DNA from: Candidatus Avilachnospira avistercoris
Lineage (GTDB): Bacteria; Bacillota; Clostridia; Lachnospirales; Lachnospiraceae
Length of the DNA: 47,686 bases
Assembly: GCA_018714145.1 (NCBI GenBank)
Contig: DVNS01000015.1
Coordinates: 1-47,686, forward strand
Direction of reading: 5' to 3'
Shown here: piece by piece, positions 27,624 through 37,021 of the stretch
Numbering within the stretch: the stretch's first letter is position 1
Layout: each line of letters begins with the position of its first letter
Translations under genes and position numbers: made by a program
Notes under the pieces: model-generated
The model's database searches: none
Told to the model about the DNA's origin: nothing
What the model saw: only the letters and a program-made list of their open reading frames with translations

Positions 27624-28478
27624 GTGGCTGGAAGGCTTATAGACCCTAAAAATACCATAGAGCTCATAAAGAAGCGGGACTTCGGCTTTAAGAAGCGCTT
27701 CGGTCAGAATTTCCTCGTGGATGAGCGGGTGCTCTCAAGGATAATCGAGGGAGCAGAGATAACGAAGGCCGACTCAGTCCTTGAGATAGGGCCCGGCATA
27801 GGGACCATGACCGAAGCCCTCTGTGAGGCGGCGGGAGCGGTGAAAGCCGTGGAGATAGATAAGGAGCTGATACCCATACTATCGGAGACCCTTTCGACCT
27901 ACTCCAATGTAGAGGTCATAAATGCCGACATCATGGACCTTGACCTTAAGAGCTTATTCTTGGGCCCCTTCAAGGTGGTGGCAAATCTTCCTTATTATAT
28001 AACCACGCCCATAGTCATGAAGCTCTTTGAAAGCGGAGCGGATATAGAGTCGGTGACGGTCATGGTGCAGAAGGAGGTGGCGGAGCGTATGCAGGCCAAG
28101 CCGGGAGGAAAGGACTACGGCGTCCTCAGCCTTTCGGTCTCCTACTATGCCGAGCCCGAGATAATCGCCAATGTGCCCCCGAACTGCTTCATACCGAGGC
28201 CGGAGGTAAGCTCTGCGGTCATAAGGCTTAAGCGGCGCAGCGAGCCTCCGGTGGCTCCGATCGACAGGGAGCTTATGTTTGAACTCATAAGGGCGGCCTT
28301 TGCCCAGAGAAGGAAGAAGCTTTCCAATTCCGTGGCCAACTCCGGCGGACTTGGCTTTACTAAGGAGCAGGTGGCCTTGGCCCTCTTCGATATGGGACTT
28401 GACCCGATGATACGAGGCGAGAAGCTCAGCCTTTCGGAGTTTTCAGAGCTCTCAGACAGGCTGCTTGAGATGAAATAG
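27624..28478 (+). CDS. rsmA: 16S rRNA (adenine1518-N6/adenine1519-N6)-dimethyltransferase
   Basis: KKRFGQNFLVDERVL, VLEIGPGIGTMTEAL, VVANLPYYITTPIVMKLFE; GTG start with SD aaaggag. Confidence 0.96.
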   Translation: MAGRLIDPKNTIELIKKRDFGFKKRFGQNFLVDERVLSRIIEGAEITKADSVLEIGPGIGTMTEALCEAAGAVKAVEIDKELIPILSETLSTYSNVEVINADIMDLDLKSLFLGPFKVVANLPYYITTPIVMKLFESGADIESVTVMVQKEVAERMQAKPGGKDYGVLSLSVSYYAEPEIIANVPPNCFIPRPEVSSAVIRLKRRSEPPVAPIDRELMFELIRAAFAQRRKKLSNSVANSGGLGFTKEQVALALFDMGLDPMIRGEKLSLSEFSELSDRLLEMK

Positions 28479-28543
28479 GCGCTGCCTGCGATGCCCCCCT
28501 GTACCTGCTTATATTATTTGCAGGCTGCTTATATCCGACCGAT

Positions 28544-28577
28544 CGAAACAAACGCTCACAGCTTCGCATTTGTTTCG
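28544..28577 (+). other. intergenic hairpin
   Basis: CGAAACAAA ... TTTGTTTCG, 9-bp perfect stem upstream of the activase gene. Confidence 0.55.
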
Positions 28578-28609
28578 CTTATGGCCGTGGCTTTATAAGA
28601 GGTAAGAAA

Positions 28610-29314
28610 ATGAAGATATGTGGATTTATGAAGACCACGCTCCTTGATTATCCGGGGCATGTGGCATGTACGATATTTACCGGCGGCTGTAATTTCCGCT
28701 GTCCTTATTGTCATAATTCGGAGCTTCTCAGGATGGATCTCCCTTCGGAGTATTCCGAAGAGGAGATTTTTGCGTTCTTGGAAAGGCGTAAAAATGTTCT
28801 GGAGGGAGTCGTCATATCCGGCGGCGAGCCCACGCTGCAGCCGGATCTTCCGGAATTCATACGGGAGATAAGGGAGCGCAGCGGTCTGGACGTGAAGCTT
28901 GATACCAACGGGACCTCTCCCGATATGCTCCGCAGGCTCATATCCGAGGGCCTTCTTTCCTTCGTGTCCATGGATATAAAGAGCGGTCCCTCAGGCTATA
29001 TGGCCATAGGGGGTTTCAATAATCCGGAGCTCCTTCGTCGGGTGGAGGAGAGCAGGGACATTCTCATAAATGGGGACCTGCCCTATGAGCTTCGCACCAC
29101 CGTGGTGGGAGGCATACATAAACGGGCGGACTTTGAGGAGATAGGCCCCTTCATAAAGGGCTGCAGAAGCTACTTCCTTCAGGCCTATAAGGAAAGCGAG
29201 ACCGTGCTGGACCTTTCTTCGGGCTTCACCACACCCTCAAGGGAGCAGCTCATGGAATACGCAGATATAGTACGGCCTTATGTGGAAAATGTAGAGCTTC
29301 GGGGCGTGGACTGA
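28610..29314 (+). CDS. anaerobic ribonucleoside-triphosphate reductase activating protein-like radical SAM enzyme
   Basis: MKICGFMKTTLLDYPGHVACTIFTGGCNFRCPYCHNSELL, VVISGGEPTLQPDL (NrdG-type). Confidence 0.88.
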   Translation: MKICGFMKTTLLDYPGHVACTIFTGGCNFRCPYCHNSELLRMDLPSEYSEEEIFAFLERRKNVLEGVVISGGEPTLQPDLPEFIREIRERSGLDVKLDTNGTSPDMLRRLISEGLLSFVSMDIKSGPSGYMAIGGFNNPELLRRVEESRDILINGDLPYELRTTVVGGIHKRADFEEIGPFIKGCRSYFLQAYKESETVLDLSSGFTTPSREQLMEYADIVRPYVENVELRGVD

Positions 29315-29324
29315 GCGCTGATTT

Positions 29325-29432
29325 CCTGAGCAGGCCCATGAAAGCATATGCCCGGTACATAGTTTGAGCAGCATGGACTTCACATAAGGCATATAAGTAA
29401 AGACAGCTCAGGGCGGGAGGCCGAGCGGCCTC
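29325..29432. repeat. palindromic intergenic element, copy 4 (AAGACA-GC family) plus adjacent GC hairpin
   Basis: CCTGAGC (29325-29331)/GCTCAGG (29406-29412), inner ATATGCC/GGCATAT, loop ending AAAGACA; then GAGGCCG-ag-CGGCCTC (29417-29432). Confidence 0.6.
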
Positions 29433-29491
29433 GAAACCTGAAGCAAAGCTTAAGATTTGCCGCATAAGCGTTAAAAGCTTGAATTAGATAC

Positions 29492-29520
29492 TTGTAAATG
29501 TTACACTAAAAGCGTATACA
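29492..29520 (+). promoter_or_regulatory. predicted promoter for pfk
   Basis: TTGTAA (29492-29497), 17-nt spacer, TATACA (29515-29520). Confidence 0.65.
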
Positions 29521-29576
29521 TTTCTCTAAATAGGGGAACCTGATAATATTTTGAAGGTATAGAAAAGGGGTGCATT

Positions 29577-30656
29577 ATGATCAGAGTTGGATTTTTGACA
29601 AGCGGCGGTGACTGCCAGGCGCTCAATGCCACCATGAGGGGCATAGCCAAGGCACTTTATACCATGTATGACACAGAGGTGGAGATCATAGGATTTGAGG
29701 ATGGCTATAAGGGCCTCATCTACGGCGATTACCGCAAGATGCAGCCCTCGGATTTCTCCGGCATCCTTACAAGGGGCGGCACCCTGCTTGGTACGAGCCG
29801 CACCCCGTTCAAATACATCGATGTTCCCGATGAAAATGGGCTCAATAAGGTAGAGTCCATGAAGAACACCTATAAGAAGCTCAGGCTCAATGCCCTCTGC
29901 GTGCTCGGAGGCAACGGCTCCCTTAAGACTGCCAACAGGCTTTCCGAGGAGGGGCTCAATGTCATCGGTCTTCCCAAGACCATTGACAATGACCTCTGGG
30001 GCACTGAGGTCACCTTCGGCTTCCAGTCGGCTGTGGACATCGCCACCGCTGCCATAGACAACATACACACCACGGCAGCCTCCCACGGCAGGGTATTCAT
30101 AGTCGAGGTCATGGGTCATAAGGTAGGCTGGCTCACTCTCAACGCCGGCATCGCAGGCGGTGCAGATGTCATCCTGATACCTGAGATACCCTACAGCACG
30201 AAGAAGGTCATTTCCGCCATAAAGGAGCGCAATAAGGGCGGAAAGGCATTTTCCATACTTGCAGTGGCAGAGGGAGCCATCACCAAGGAGGATGCAAAGC
30301 TCGACAAGAAGGAGCTCAAGAAAAAGAAGGAAAAGGGCAAGGTATATCCGTCAGTCTCCTACGAGCTGGCAGATAAGATAAGCGAGGCCCTCGGCACCGA
30401 GGTCAGGGTCACGGTGCCCGGACATACCCAAAGGGGCGGCGTGCCCAATGCCTACGACAGGGTGCTTTCCACAAGGCTGGGCGCTGAGGCTGCAAAGTGC
30501 ATAAAGCGCGGAGAGTTCGGCGTCATGATGGCAAGGAACAAGCAGAAGATATGCACTGTGCCCCTTGCGGACATAGCAGGGAAGCTCAAGATGGTAGACC
30601 CCAAGTCCGACATCATAGCTCAGGCCAAGGCTGTCGGCATTTGCTTCGGAGATTGA
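29577..30656 (+). CDS. pfkA: 6-phosphofructokinase
   Basis: GFLTSGGDCQALNATMRGI, LGGNGSLKTANRL, GLPKTIDNDLWGT, EVMGHKVGWLTLNAGIAGGAD. Confidence 0.93.
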   Translation: MIRVGFLTSGGDCQALNATMRGIAKALYTMYDTEVEIIGFEDGYKGLIYGDYRKMQPSDFSGILTRGGTLLGTSRTPFKYIDVPDENGLNKVESMKNTYKKLRLNALCVLGGNGSLKTANRLSEEGLNVIGLPKTIDNDLWGTEVTFGFQSAVDIATAAIDNIHTTAASHGRVFIVEVMGHKVGWLTLNAGIAGGADVILIPEIPYSTKKVISAIKERNKGGKAFSILAVAEGAITKEDAKLDKKELKKKKEKGKVYPSVSYELADKISEALGTEVRVTVPGHTQRGGVPNAYDRVLSTRLGAEAAKCIKRGEFGVMMARNKQKICTVPLADIAGKLKMVDPKSDIIAQAKAVGICFGD

Positions 30657-30673
30657 TACTTATTCAGGATAAT

Positions 30674-32266
30674 ATGGCTTATCAGGCACTTTATCGGCGT
30701 TGGCGTCCTCTCGTATTTGATGATGTATACGGGCAGGATGCCATCGTCACTACATTAAAAAATCAGATAATATCAGGCCGGATAGGCCATGCCTATCTGT
30801 TCTGCGGTACAAGGGGCACCGGCAAGACCACGCTGGCGAAGATATTTGCCAGAGCAGTGAACTGCGACCATGCGTCGGAGCATGGAGGGAGCCCCTGCAA
30901 TGGCTGCGCCGTCTGCCGCTCCATCCTTTCCGAAAGCTCCATGAATGTCTTTGAGATAGATGCGGCCTCCAACAATGGCGTGGACGATATCCGCAGGATA
31001 AAGGAGGAGGTGGAATACCCTCCCACCGAGGGGCATTATAAGGTATACATCATAGACGAGGTCCATATGCTCAGTACCTCGGCCTTCAATGCCCTCTTAA
31101 AGACCCTTGAGGAGCCGCCAGCCTATGTGATATTCATACTGGCGACCACGGACCCCCAGAAGGTGCCTGCCACCATACTTAGCCGCTGCCAGCGTTATGA
31201 CCTCAAGCGCATCAGGAGCGAGGTCATAGCAAAGCGCCTTAAGGAGCTCTGTGAGGCTGAGGGCAGGACCGTAGAGGATAGGGCTATAGACTATATAGCA
31301 AAGAGTGCAGACGGCTCTATGAGAGATGCCCTGAGCCTCCTTGACCGCTGCTTTTCGTTTTTCGCAGGGAAGGAGCTTCGCTACAGCGATACCCTCGAGA
31401 TACTTGGGGCGGCGGACATAACGGAGTTTTCCGAGCTCTATCGGGCCCTTTGCTCTTCAGACATAGAAAGGGCCTTAAGGATAGTTTCAGATACCGTGGC
31501 TGCGGGCCGGGAGATATACCAGTTTACCAATGATTTCATCTGGTATCTCCGGAACGTGCTGCTCTCCATGAGTGCAAGGGACGCCTCGGAGCTCATAGAT
31601 GCCTCTGAGGAAAATATGGCACGCTTCCGGGAGGATGCGGCCCTTTCCAAGAAGGGACTGCTCATAGACATGATGTCCCGGCTTGCGGAGCTTTCCAACA
31701 GGCTGCGCTTTGCAAAGGACAAGCGTACCCTCCTTGAGGTGGAGCTCATACGAATCTCCGCAAGGAGTACGGAGGAACAGGCGGCTCCTTCGGAAGCGGG
31801 CGGCAGGAGAGAAGCTCCTGCAGTACCGTCAGAGGGCGAGAACACCGAGTCTTCTAAGGCTCCAACAAGGTCTGAGGTTTCCAGTCCTTCAGATACGGGC
31901 AAGGAAACATGGGCAGAAGGGACTGCCTCAGCCGGCGGAGACAGCATCGCCATCATAAGGCAGAACTGGGGCGCACTGGTCTCCGGACTTTCGGCCTCGA
32001 ACCGGCATCTCTATGAAAATGCCTTCGTAAAGGAGGAGGGAGGCCGGCCTGTAGTCATATTCCGCAGCAGCATGAGTTTCAAGATAGCCTCCACCAATAA
32101 GGAGGAAAATGGGCTCACAAGGCTTTCGGAGCTTTGCCGTGAGGAACTGGGCCTCAGCCTTCGCTTCGGCGGCAGGGTGGCAAGGAGGGGAGAGCTTGAG
32201 GAAAGCATGGACAGCATCACCGATGAGGAACTGGCGAGGATAAACTTTCCGGTGGATATAGAATGA
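30674..32266 (+). CDS. dnaX: DNA polymerase III subunit gamma/tau
   Basis: MAYQALYRRWRPLVFDDVYGQDAIVTTLKNQI, GTRGTGKTTLAKIFARAVNC, EIDAASNNGVDDIR, IIDEVHMLSTSAFNALLKTLEEPP; start moved from the ORF track to 30674. Confidence 0.96.
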   Translation: MAYQALYRRWRPLVFDDVYGQDAIVTTLKNQIISGRIGHAYLFCGTRGTGKTTLAKIFARAVNCDHASEHGGSPCNGCAVCRSILSESSMNVFEIDAASNNGVDDIRRIKEEVEYPPTEGHYKVYIIDEVHMLSTSAFNALLKTLEEPPAYVIFILATTDPQKVPATILSRCQRYDLKRIRSEVIAKRLKELCEAEGRTVEDRAIDYIAKSADGSMRDALSLLDRCFSFFAGKELRYSDTLEILGAADITEFSELYRALCSSDIERALRIVSDTVAAGREIYQFTNDFIWYLRNVLLSMSARDASELIDASEENMARFREDAALSKKGLLIDMMSRLAELSNRLRFAKDKRTLLEVELIRISARSTEEQAAPSEAGGRREAPAVPSEGENTESSKAPTRSEVSSPSDTGKETWAEGTASAGGDSIAIIRQNWGALVSGLSASNRHLYENAFVKEEGGRPVVIFRSSMSFKIASTNKEENGLTRLSELCREELGLSLRFGGRVARRGELEESMDSITDEELARINFPVDIE

Positions 32267-32487
32267 TAAGAAGTTCTAAGTTTTAAAAGAAGCTGCATAA
32301 GTAAGACTTAAGCAGGGGCCTGCCGGACACAGGTCATGAGCGGGCAGTCTCTCTAAGGGACGATGGAGCGATGGTCCAAGGAAGCTATAGCTGAGAGCTT
32401 AGGATATGGAATGTGCGAAATATGCTTTATCAGCATTAAATAATATAATATAAATAAAAGATATCAATAATAAAAAGAGGAACATTT

Positions 32488-32832
32488 ATGGCAAGAAGAG
32501 GAGGCTTTCCGGGAGGCATGGTCCCCGGAAATATGAACAATCTTATGAAGCAGGCCCAGCGCATGCAGCGCCAGATGGAGGAGCAGCAGGCTGAGCTTTC
32601 AGAAAAGGAATTTACGTCACAGGCCGGAGGCGGAGCCGTAAAGGTCACCGTCAATGGCAAAAAGACCGTGACGAAGGTGGAGATAGATCCCGAGGCCTGC
32701 GACCCCGAGGACGTGGAGACCCTTGAGGATATGGTCATGGCAGCGGTCAATGAGGCCCTTAAGCAGGCAGACGAGGCCAGCGCCCAGATCATGGGCAGGC
32801 TTGCCGGAGGACTGGGAGGCTTTGGCGTCTGA
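32488..32832 (+). CDS. YbaB/EbfC family nucleoid-associated protein
   Basis: NLMKQAQRMQRQMEEQQAEL, GGAVKVTVNGKKTVTKVEIDPE; lies between dnaX and recR. Confidence 0.95.
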   Translation: MARRGGFPGGMVPGNMNNLMKQAQRMQRQMEEQQAELSEKEFTSQAGGGAVKVTVNGKKTVTKVEIDPEACDPEDVETLEDMVMAAVNEALKQADEASAQIMGRLAGGLGGFGV

Positions 32833-33449
32833 TGGACCTTTACGGAAGCCATATCAACAGGCTTATCGAGGAGCTTCAGGGATTGCCCGGCATAGGGCAG
32901 AAGACAGCCCAGCGATTAGCTTTTCACATAGTCAATATGCCCAAGGAGCGGGTGGAGAGCCTTGCTTCATCCATGGTGGAGGCCAAGGAAAAGGCCAATT
33001 ACTGCCGGGAGTGCTATACCATTACCGATGAGGAACTCTGCCCCATATGCAGAAGCGAAAAAAGGAACCACAGGCAGATCATGGTGGTGGAGACTCCAAG
33101 GGACTTGGCAGCCTATGAGCGCACAGGACGCTATGAGGGCGTATATCATGTGCTGCACGGAGCCATTTCCCCGATGCTGGGCATAGGCCCCAATGACATA
33201 AAGCTGAAGGAACTCATAAAAAGGCTTTCAGGACCTTCGGGAGAGCCCCTCTGTGATGAGGTCATCGTGGCTACCAACGCCTCCCTTGAGGGGGAAACGA
33301 CGGCCATGTATATCCTGAAGCTGATACGGACCTTGGGACTGGATATAAAGGTTACGAGGATAGCCTCAGGCGTCCCTGTGGGCGGGGATATAGAAAATAC
33401 CGATGAGGTGACCCTTGAGAGGGCGCTTATCGGAAGGACGGAGATGTAG
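32832..33449 (+). CDS. recR: recombination protein RecR
   Basis: INRLIEELQGLPGIGQKTAQRLAFHI, C4 zinc motif CRECYTITDEELCPIC, Toprim domain. Confidence 0.97.
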   Translation: MDLYGSHINRLIEELQGLPGIGQKTAQRLAFHIVNMPKERVESLASSMVEAKEKANYCRECYTITDEELCPICRSEKRNHRQIMVVETPRDLAAYERTGRYEGVYHVLHGAISPMLGIGPNDIKLKELIKRLSGPSGEPLCDEVIVATNASLEGETTAMYILKLIRTLGLDIKVTRIASGVPVGGDIENTDEVTLERALIGRTEM

Positions 33450-33475
33450 GGATTTCTACAGGAGCATTCTAAGAC

Positions 33476-36094
33476 ATGGACAAGTACGAATTCAATATCA
33501 AGATAGATCAGATAAGAAAAAGGATGGACGAGGGAGACTACTCCACGGCCATGCGCATAGCAGATGCCATCGACTGGTCGAGGGTAAGGAACATCAACCT
33601 GCTCAGCCTAGCCTCCTCCGTTTATGAGATGAACGGAGAATTTGACGAGGCAAAGGATAAGCTGCTCATGGCCTTTGAACGGGCCCCCATAGGGAAGCGT
33701 CTGCTCTATAAGCTTACGGAGCTTTCCGTAAAGACCGGAGATCTGGACGAGGCCAAGGATTATTATAATGAGTTCCTTGACGTGGCGCCGGAGGATCCCA
33801 GCGCCCATGTGCTTGCTTACATGATACTTGAAAGGTCCGGAGCTCCCTACGACAGGCTCATAAGCGAGCTTTCCGCCTATGCGGCGGCAGAGCCCGATGA
33901 GAAGTGGCTCTACGAGCTTGCCAAGGTCTATGACGAGGCCGGCCAGAGCAGGGAGTGCGTGGCAGTATGCGACAGGATAGCCCTGCTGTTTGGAAAGGGC
34001 AAGTATTCGGAGCAGGCCCTGAGGCTTAAGGCAAAGTACCAGAGCCTTTCCCATTCGCAGCAGGAGCTCATACATGAAGAGCCCCATACCGAGGACATGG
34101 ACAGGCGCAGCCCCGAGGAGATAGGCAACGAGCTGGCAGCCATCCGTTATGAAAATGAGGACGAGGCCTTTGAGGAGTATCTGAGGCTCCATGGACTTGA
34201 CAAGCCCTTGGTAGATGTGGAGGAGACCGTAGCTGAGGCAGAGACCTCGAGGGTGGAGCTTCGCGAGGAGCTCTCAAAGGAGGTGGAAAAGCTTTCTGCA
34301 CCGGCTGAGGCCCCCGATATGGAAAACGGCACACAGGAGCTGGAAAAGACCCTTATCCTTGATGGGGAGAGGCTTTCCGAGCTTCGCAGTGTTATCATAA
34401 AAAATGGCGAGCAGACCGAGAGGGCGGATAAGCAGAGCACTGTATCCCGCATGGATGCCGCCATTGCAGTTAAAAATGCCGCAAAGCAGGCGGCAGGCAT
34501 CGCAGCCTCTATTGAGAGGCCTGCGGTCAGCATAAGCGTAGAAGCAGTAAAGCCCGTGCCCGCCCCCGGCCTTGGCAAGGAGGACATAGCGCCTGTACTT
34601 GAGGCAGAAAAAAAGGCGGAGGAGCTTAAGGGAGAGACTAAGACCGAGGCTTTGGAGGAAGCAAAGACTGAGGCTCCTGCCTCTGAGTCCCGGGAGCCAG
34701 TGCCGGTAGGAGAGGCAGCCCAGACGGTCACGGGAGCAGCAAAGGCGGCAGGGACCGCCGCAGCTGAAGCCGCCAATGCAGCAGTCAGGGCGGCAGAGGA
34801 CATGGCAGGGGGACAGACGACAGCTGCAGCAGCCATCGCCGGAGCTCTGGGAGCAGGGGCTTCACTGGCGTCTGAGTCCGCAAAGGCAGCAGGAGCCATG
34901 GCTGGAGCAGCTTCTGAGGCAAGGCCCCCTGAGCCGGAAGCAAAGCTGTCACCTTCTAAGGAAGCAGGGGCAGCGGCTGATGCCTCAGATAAAGGATCGT
35001 CTTCTGAAAACAAAGCTGAGGCTCAGAAGAAGGCCCCTGAGACAGACGGCAGGCAGCAAGAGGTAAGGAAAGCGCCTGCCAAGAAGCACCACATGATAAT
35101 AGAGGCCGAGGATGCGGAGTCCGGCTTTGAGATAGCCAAGGATGAGCTCAAGACCATCCACCGTGAATACGGCATACAAAATGCAGCCCTTAAGACCAGC
35201 GCCGAAAAGCTCAATGAACGGGGCTTAAGCGATGCCGCTATCGAAAAGATAAGGGGCAAGGACTTCATAATCGAGCATGCCGGTGCCCTGTCGCCGAAGC
35301 TCCTCGATACCATATACAGGCTCATAAGGGATGATGAGTCCGGCATGATAGCCGTACTCATAGATGTGCCGGAGGGCCTTGACCGCATAGAGGAACGTAA
35401 GCCGGAGATATTTGGCCTCTGCGACCTTGTATCCGATTTTGATGAGGAATATGAGGATTATCCAGAGGAGGAGATATCAGATGAGGGTCCTGATGACGGC
35501 TATGAGGACGAGATAGAGGACGACGATGCCGCTTATGACGAGGACTCTGAACCGGAGGATGAGCTTGATGACGAGGAGGCCTATGACGACGAGAGCTACG
35601 ACGAGGCCTCTGACTATGACGAAGACGAAGATCTCGGTCATGATGACGGCGGTTATGATGAGTCCGATGATGACTATGACGACGATTTTGATGATGACTA
35701 CGATGAGGACGAGGACTATGAGGAGGATGAGGAGCTTAGAAAGCGCGGCAGCAGGAAGCAGAATGCAGAGCTCCACAACAACCTGAAGGTTCAGGCTCCC
35801 AAGGCCGCTGATGAGCAGATGGAGATAGACGATTTTGCCCAGTACTGCTGTCAGTATGCCTCAGAGATAGACTGCAGCATCACCGGCAAGAGCATGCTGG
35901 CCCTTTATGAGAGGATAGAGCTCATGGAGGAGGACAGCATACCGCTGACAAAGAAAAATGCGGTAAGGCTCATAGAGGAGGCCGCCGACAGGGCAGAGAA
36001 GCCGCCCATCGGAAAGCGCCTGAAGGGCATGTTCAGCTCAAAGTATGATAAAAACGGGCTTCTTATCCTGAAAGAGGAGGATTTTATATATTAA
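33476..36094 (+). CDS. large TPR-containing protein with Ala-rich and acidic disordered regions and a degenerate AAA-like segment
   Basis: N-terminal TPR-like helices; Ala-rich middle; KDFIIEHAGALSPKLLDTIYRLIRDDESGMIAVLID; acidic DDDYDDDFDDDYDEDEDYEEDEE; conserved-looking C-terminal block. Confidence 0.7.
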   Translation: MDKYEFNIKIDQIRKRMDEGDYSTAMRIADAIDWSRVRNINLLSLASSVYEMNGEFDEAKDKLLMAFERAPIGKRLLYKLTELSVKTGDLDEAKDYYNEFLDVAPEDPSAHVLAYMILERSGAPYDRLISELSAYAAAEPDEKWLYELAKVYDEAGQSRECVAVCDRIALLFGKGKYSEQALRLKAKYQSLSHSQQELIHEEPHTEDMDRRSPEEIGNELAAIRYENEDEAFEEYLRLHGLDKPLVDVEETVAEAETSRVELREELSKEVEKLSAPAEAPDMENGTQELEKTLILDGERLSELRSVIIKNGEQTERADKQSTVSRMDAAIAVKNAAKQAAGIAASIERPAVSISVEAVKPVPAPGLGKEDIAPVLEAEKKAEELKGETKTEALEEAKTEAPASESREPVPVGEAAQTVTGAAKAAGTAAAEAANAAVRAAEDMAGGQTTAAAAIAGALGAGASLASESAKAAGAMAGAASEARPPEPEAKLSPSKEAGAAADASDKGSSSENKAEAQKKAPETDGRQQEVRKAPAKKHHMIIEAEDAESGFEIAKDELKTIHREYGIQNAALKTSAEKLNERGLSDAAIEKIRGKDFIIEHAGALSPKLLDTIYRLIRDDESGMIAVLIDVPEGLDRIEERKPEIFGLCDLVSDFDEEYEDYPEEEISDEGPDDGYEDEIEDDDAAYDEDSEPEDELDDEEAYDDESYDEASDYDEDEDLGHDDGGYDESDDDYDDDFDDDYDEDEDYEEDEELRKRGSRKQNAELHNNLKVQAPKAADEQMEIDDFAQYCCQYASEIDCSITGKSMLALYERIELMEEDSIPLTKKNAVRLIEEAADRAEKPPIGKRLKGMFSSKYDKNGLLILKEEDFIY

Positions 36095-36151
36095 GCTGAA
36101 AAAGACTGTCTGATAAGGCTGAGCTTTGGGCCAAGGCCTGACAGTTTCAGC
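36095..36151 (+). other. intergenic hairpin
   Basis: GCTGAAA-aaga-CTGTC ... GACAG-TTTCAGC. Confidence 0.55.
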
Positions 36152-36336
36152 CGGGGCATAGACCCAGACTGAAGGCATAAACTGAGGGCATAGATTGCCG
36201 ATAGCGGCGTAAGCCCAGTGGCGTATTCATCAAAACGAACGCAGTAGGCTACAATGTTTTTGCCGCCCTCTGGTGTAAACCTGATGGCGCAGGCATCAGA
36301 ACGGGCTTGGTTTCAGATAGTCGGCAGCTTTTGGAT

Positions 36337-36981
36337 ATGGAGATATTTGACATCATAAGAGGAAATGAAGTAGTTCTTTGCGCAGCCGTATTTATGACGG
36401 CTCTTACGCTGTATGGACATTATCGGGGACTGATGCGCATGCTGCTTTCTGCGGCATCCATCATCATCGCCCTTATCCTGGCGGACAGCCTGCTTCCCTA
36501 TACGAGGTCCATTCTTATCAGAGAGGGCCTGTTCGACGGCATCACCGAGAGCCTTGGAAGGGGACTTTCAAACAGTCTGAGCAGCACAGATCTTATGGAG
36601 CACGGGGAGCTTTACGAGCTCATAGGAGCAGACAGGCTCATGGAGGCTGCAGCTGCCTCCATAGGCGGAGTGATACTCAATATCATATGCTTTATCATAC
36701 TGTTCATACTGATACGGATATTGCTGCGCATCATTGTCAGGGTATTTGACCTCATCACTGCCCTGCCCGTGGTTTCGGGCCTCAATCAGCTCGGGGGAGC
36801 TGCCTTGGGCTTTGCGGAGGCGGTAATCTATGTATGGATAGCCATGGCCATAGCTGTGCTGACGCCGGACTTCTGGCTCAGCAGCATGGTGCTTGAGCAG
36901 AGCATGACAAACAGCTTTCTTAGCTTCATTTTTGAAAATAATCTTATATTGGGGGTACTGCTCAGCATATTCGGTCTGTGA
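36337..36981 (+). CDS. CvpA family membrane protein
   Basis: Four TM, ALTLYGHYRGLMRMLLSAASIIIALILA and GGAALGFAEAVIYVWIAMAI; start uncertain (36307 TTG or 36337 ATG). Confidence 0.75.
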   Translation: MEIFDIIRGNEVVLCAAVFMTALTLYGHYRGLMRMLLSAASIIIALILADSLLPYTRSILIREGLFDGITESLGRGLSNSLSSTDLMEHGELYELIGADRLMEAAAASIGGVILNIICFIILFILIRILLRIIVRVFDLITALPVVSGLNQLGGAALGFAEAVIYVWIAMAIAVLTPDFWLSSMVLEQSMTNSFLSFIFENNLILGVLLSIFGL

Positions 36982-37021
36982 ACTAAGCTGAGCTTGGTTA
37001 GGATATAAAGGAGGAGGAAAT

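Noticed and set aside
34147-35013. 288-aa Ala/Ser-rich minus-strand ORF
   Set aside because: Antisense to the Ala/Glu-rich low-complexity part of the TPR protein; repetitive GC-rich codons create long antisense frames.
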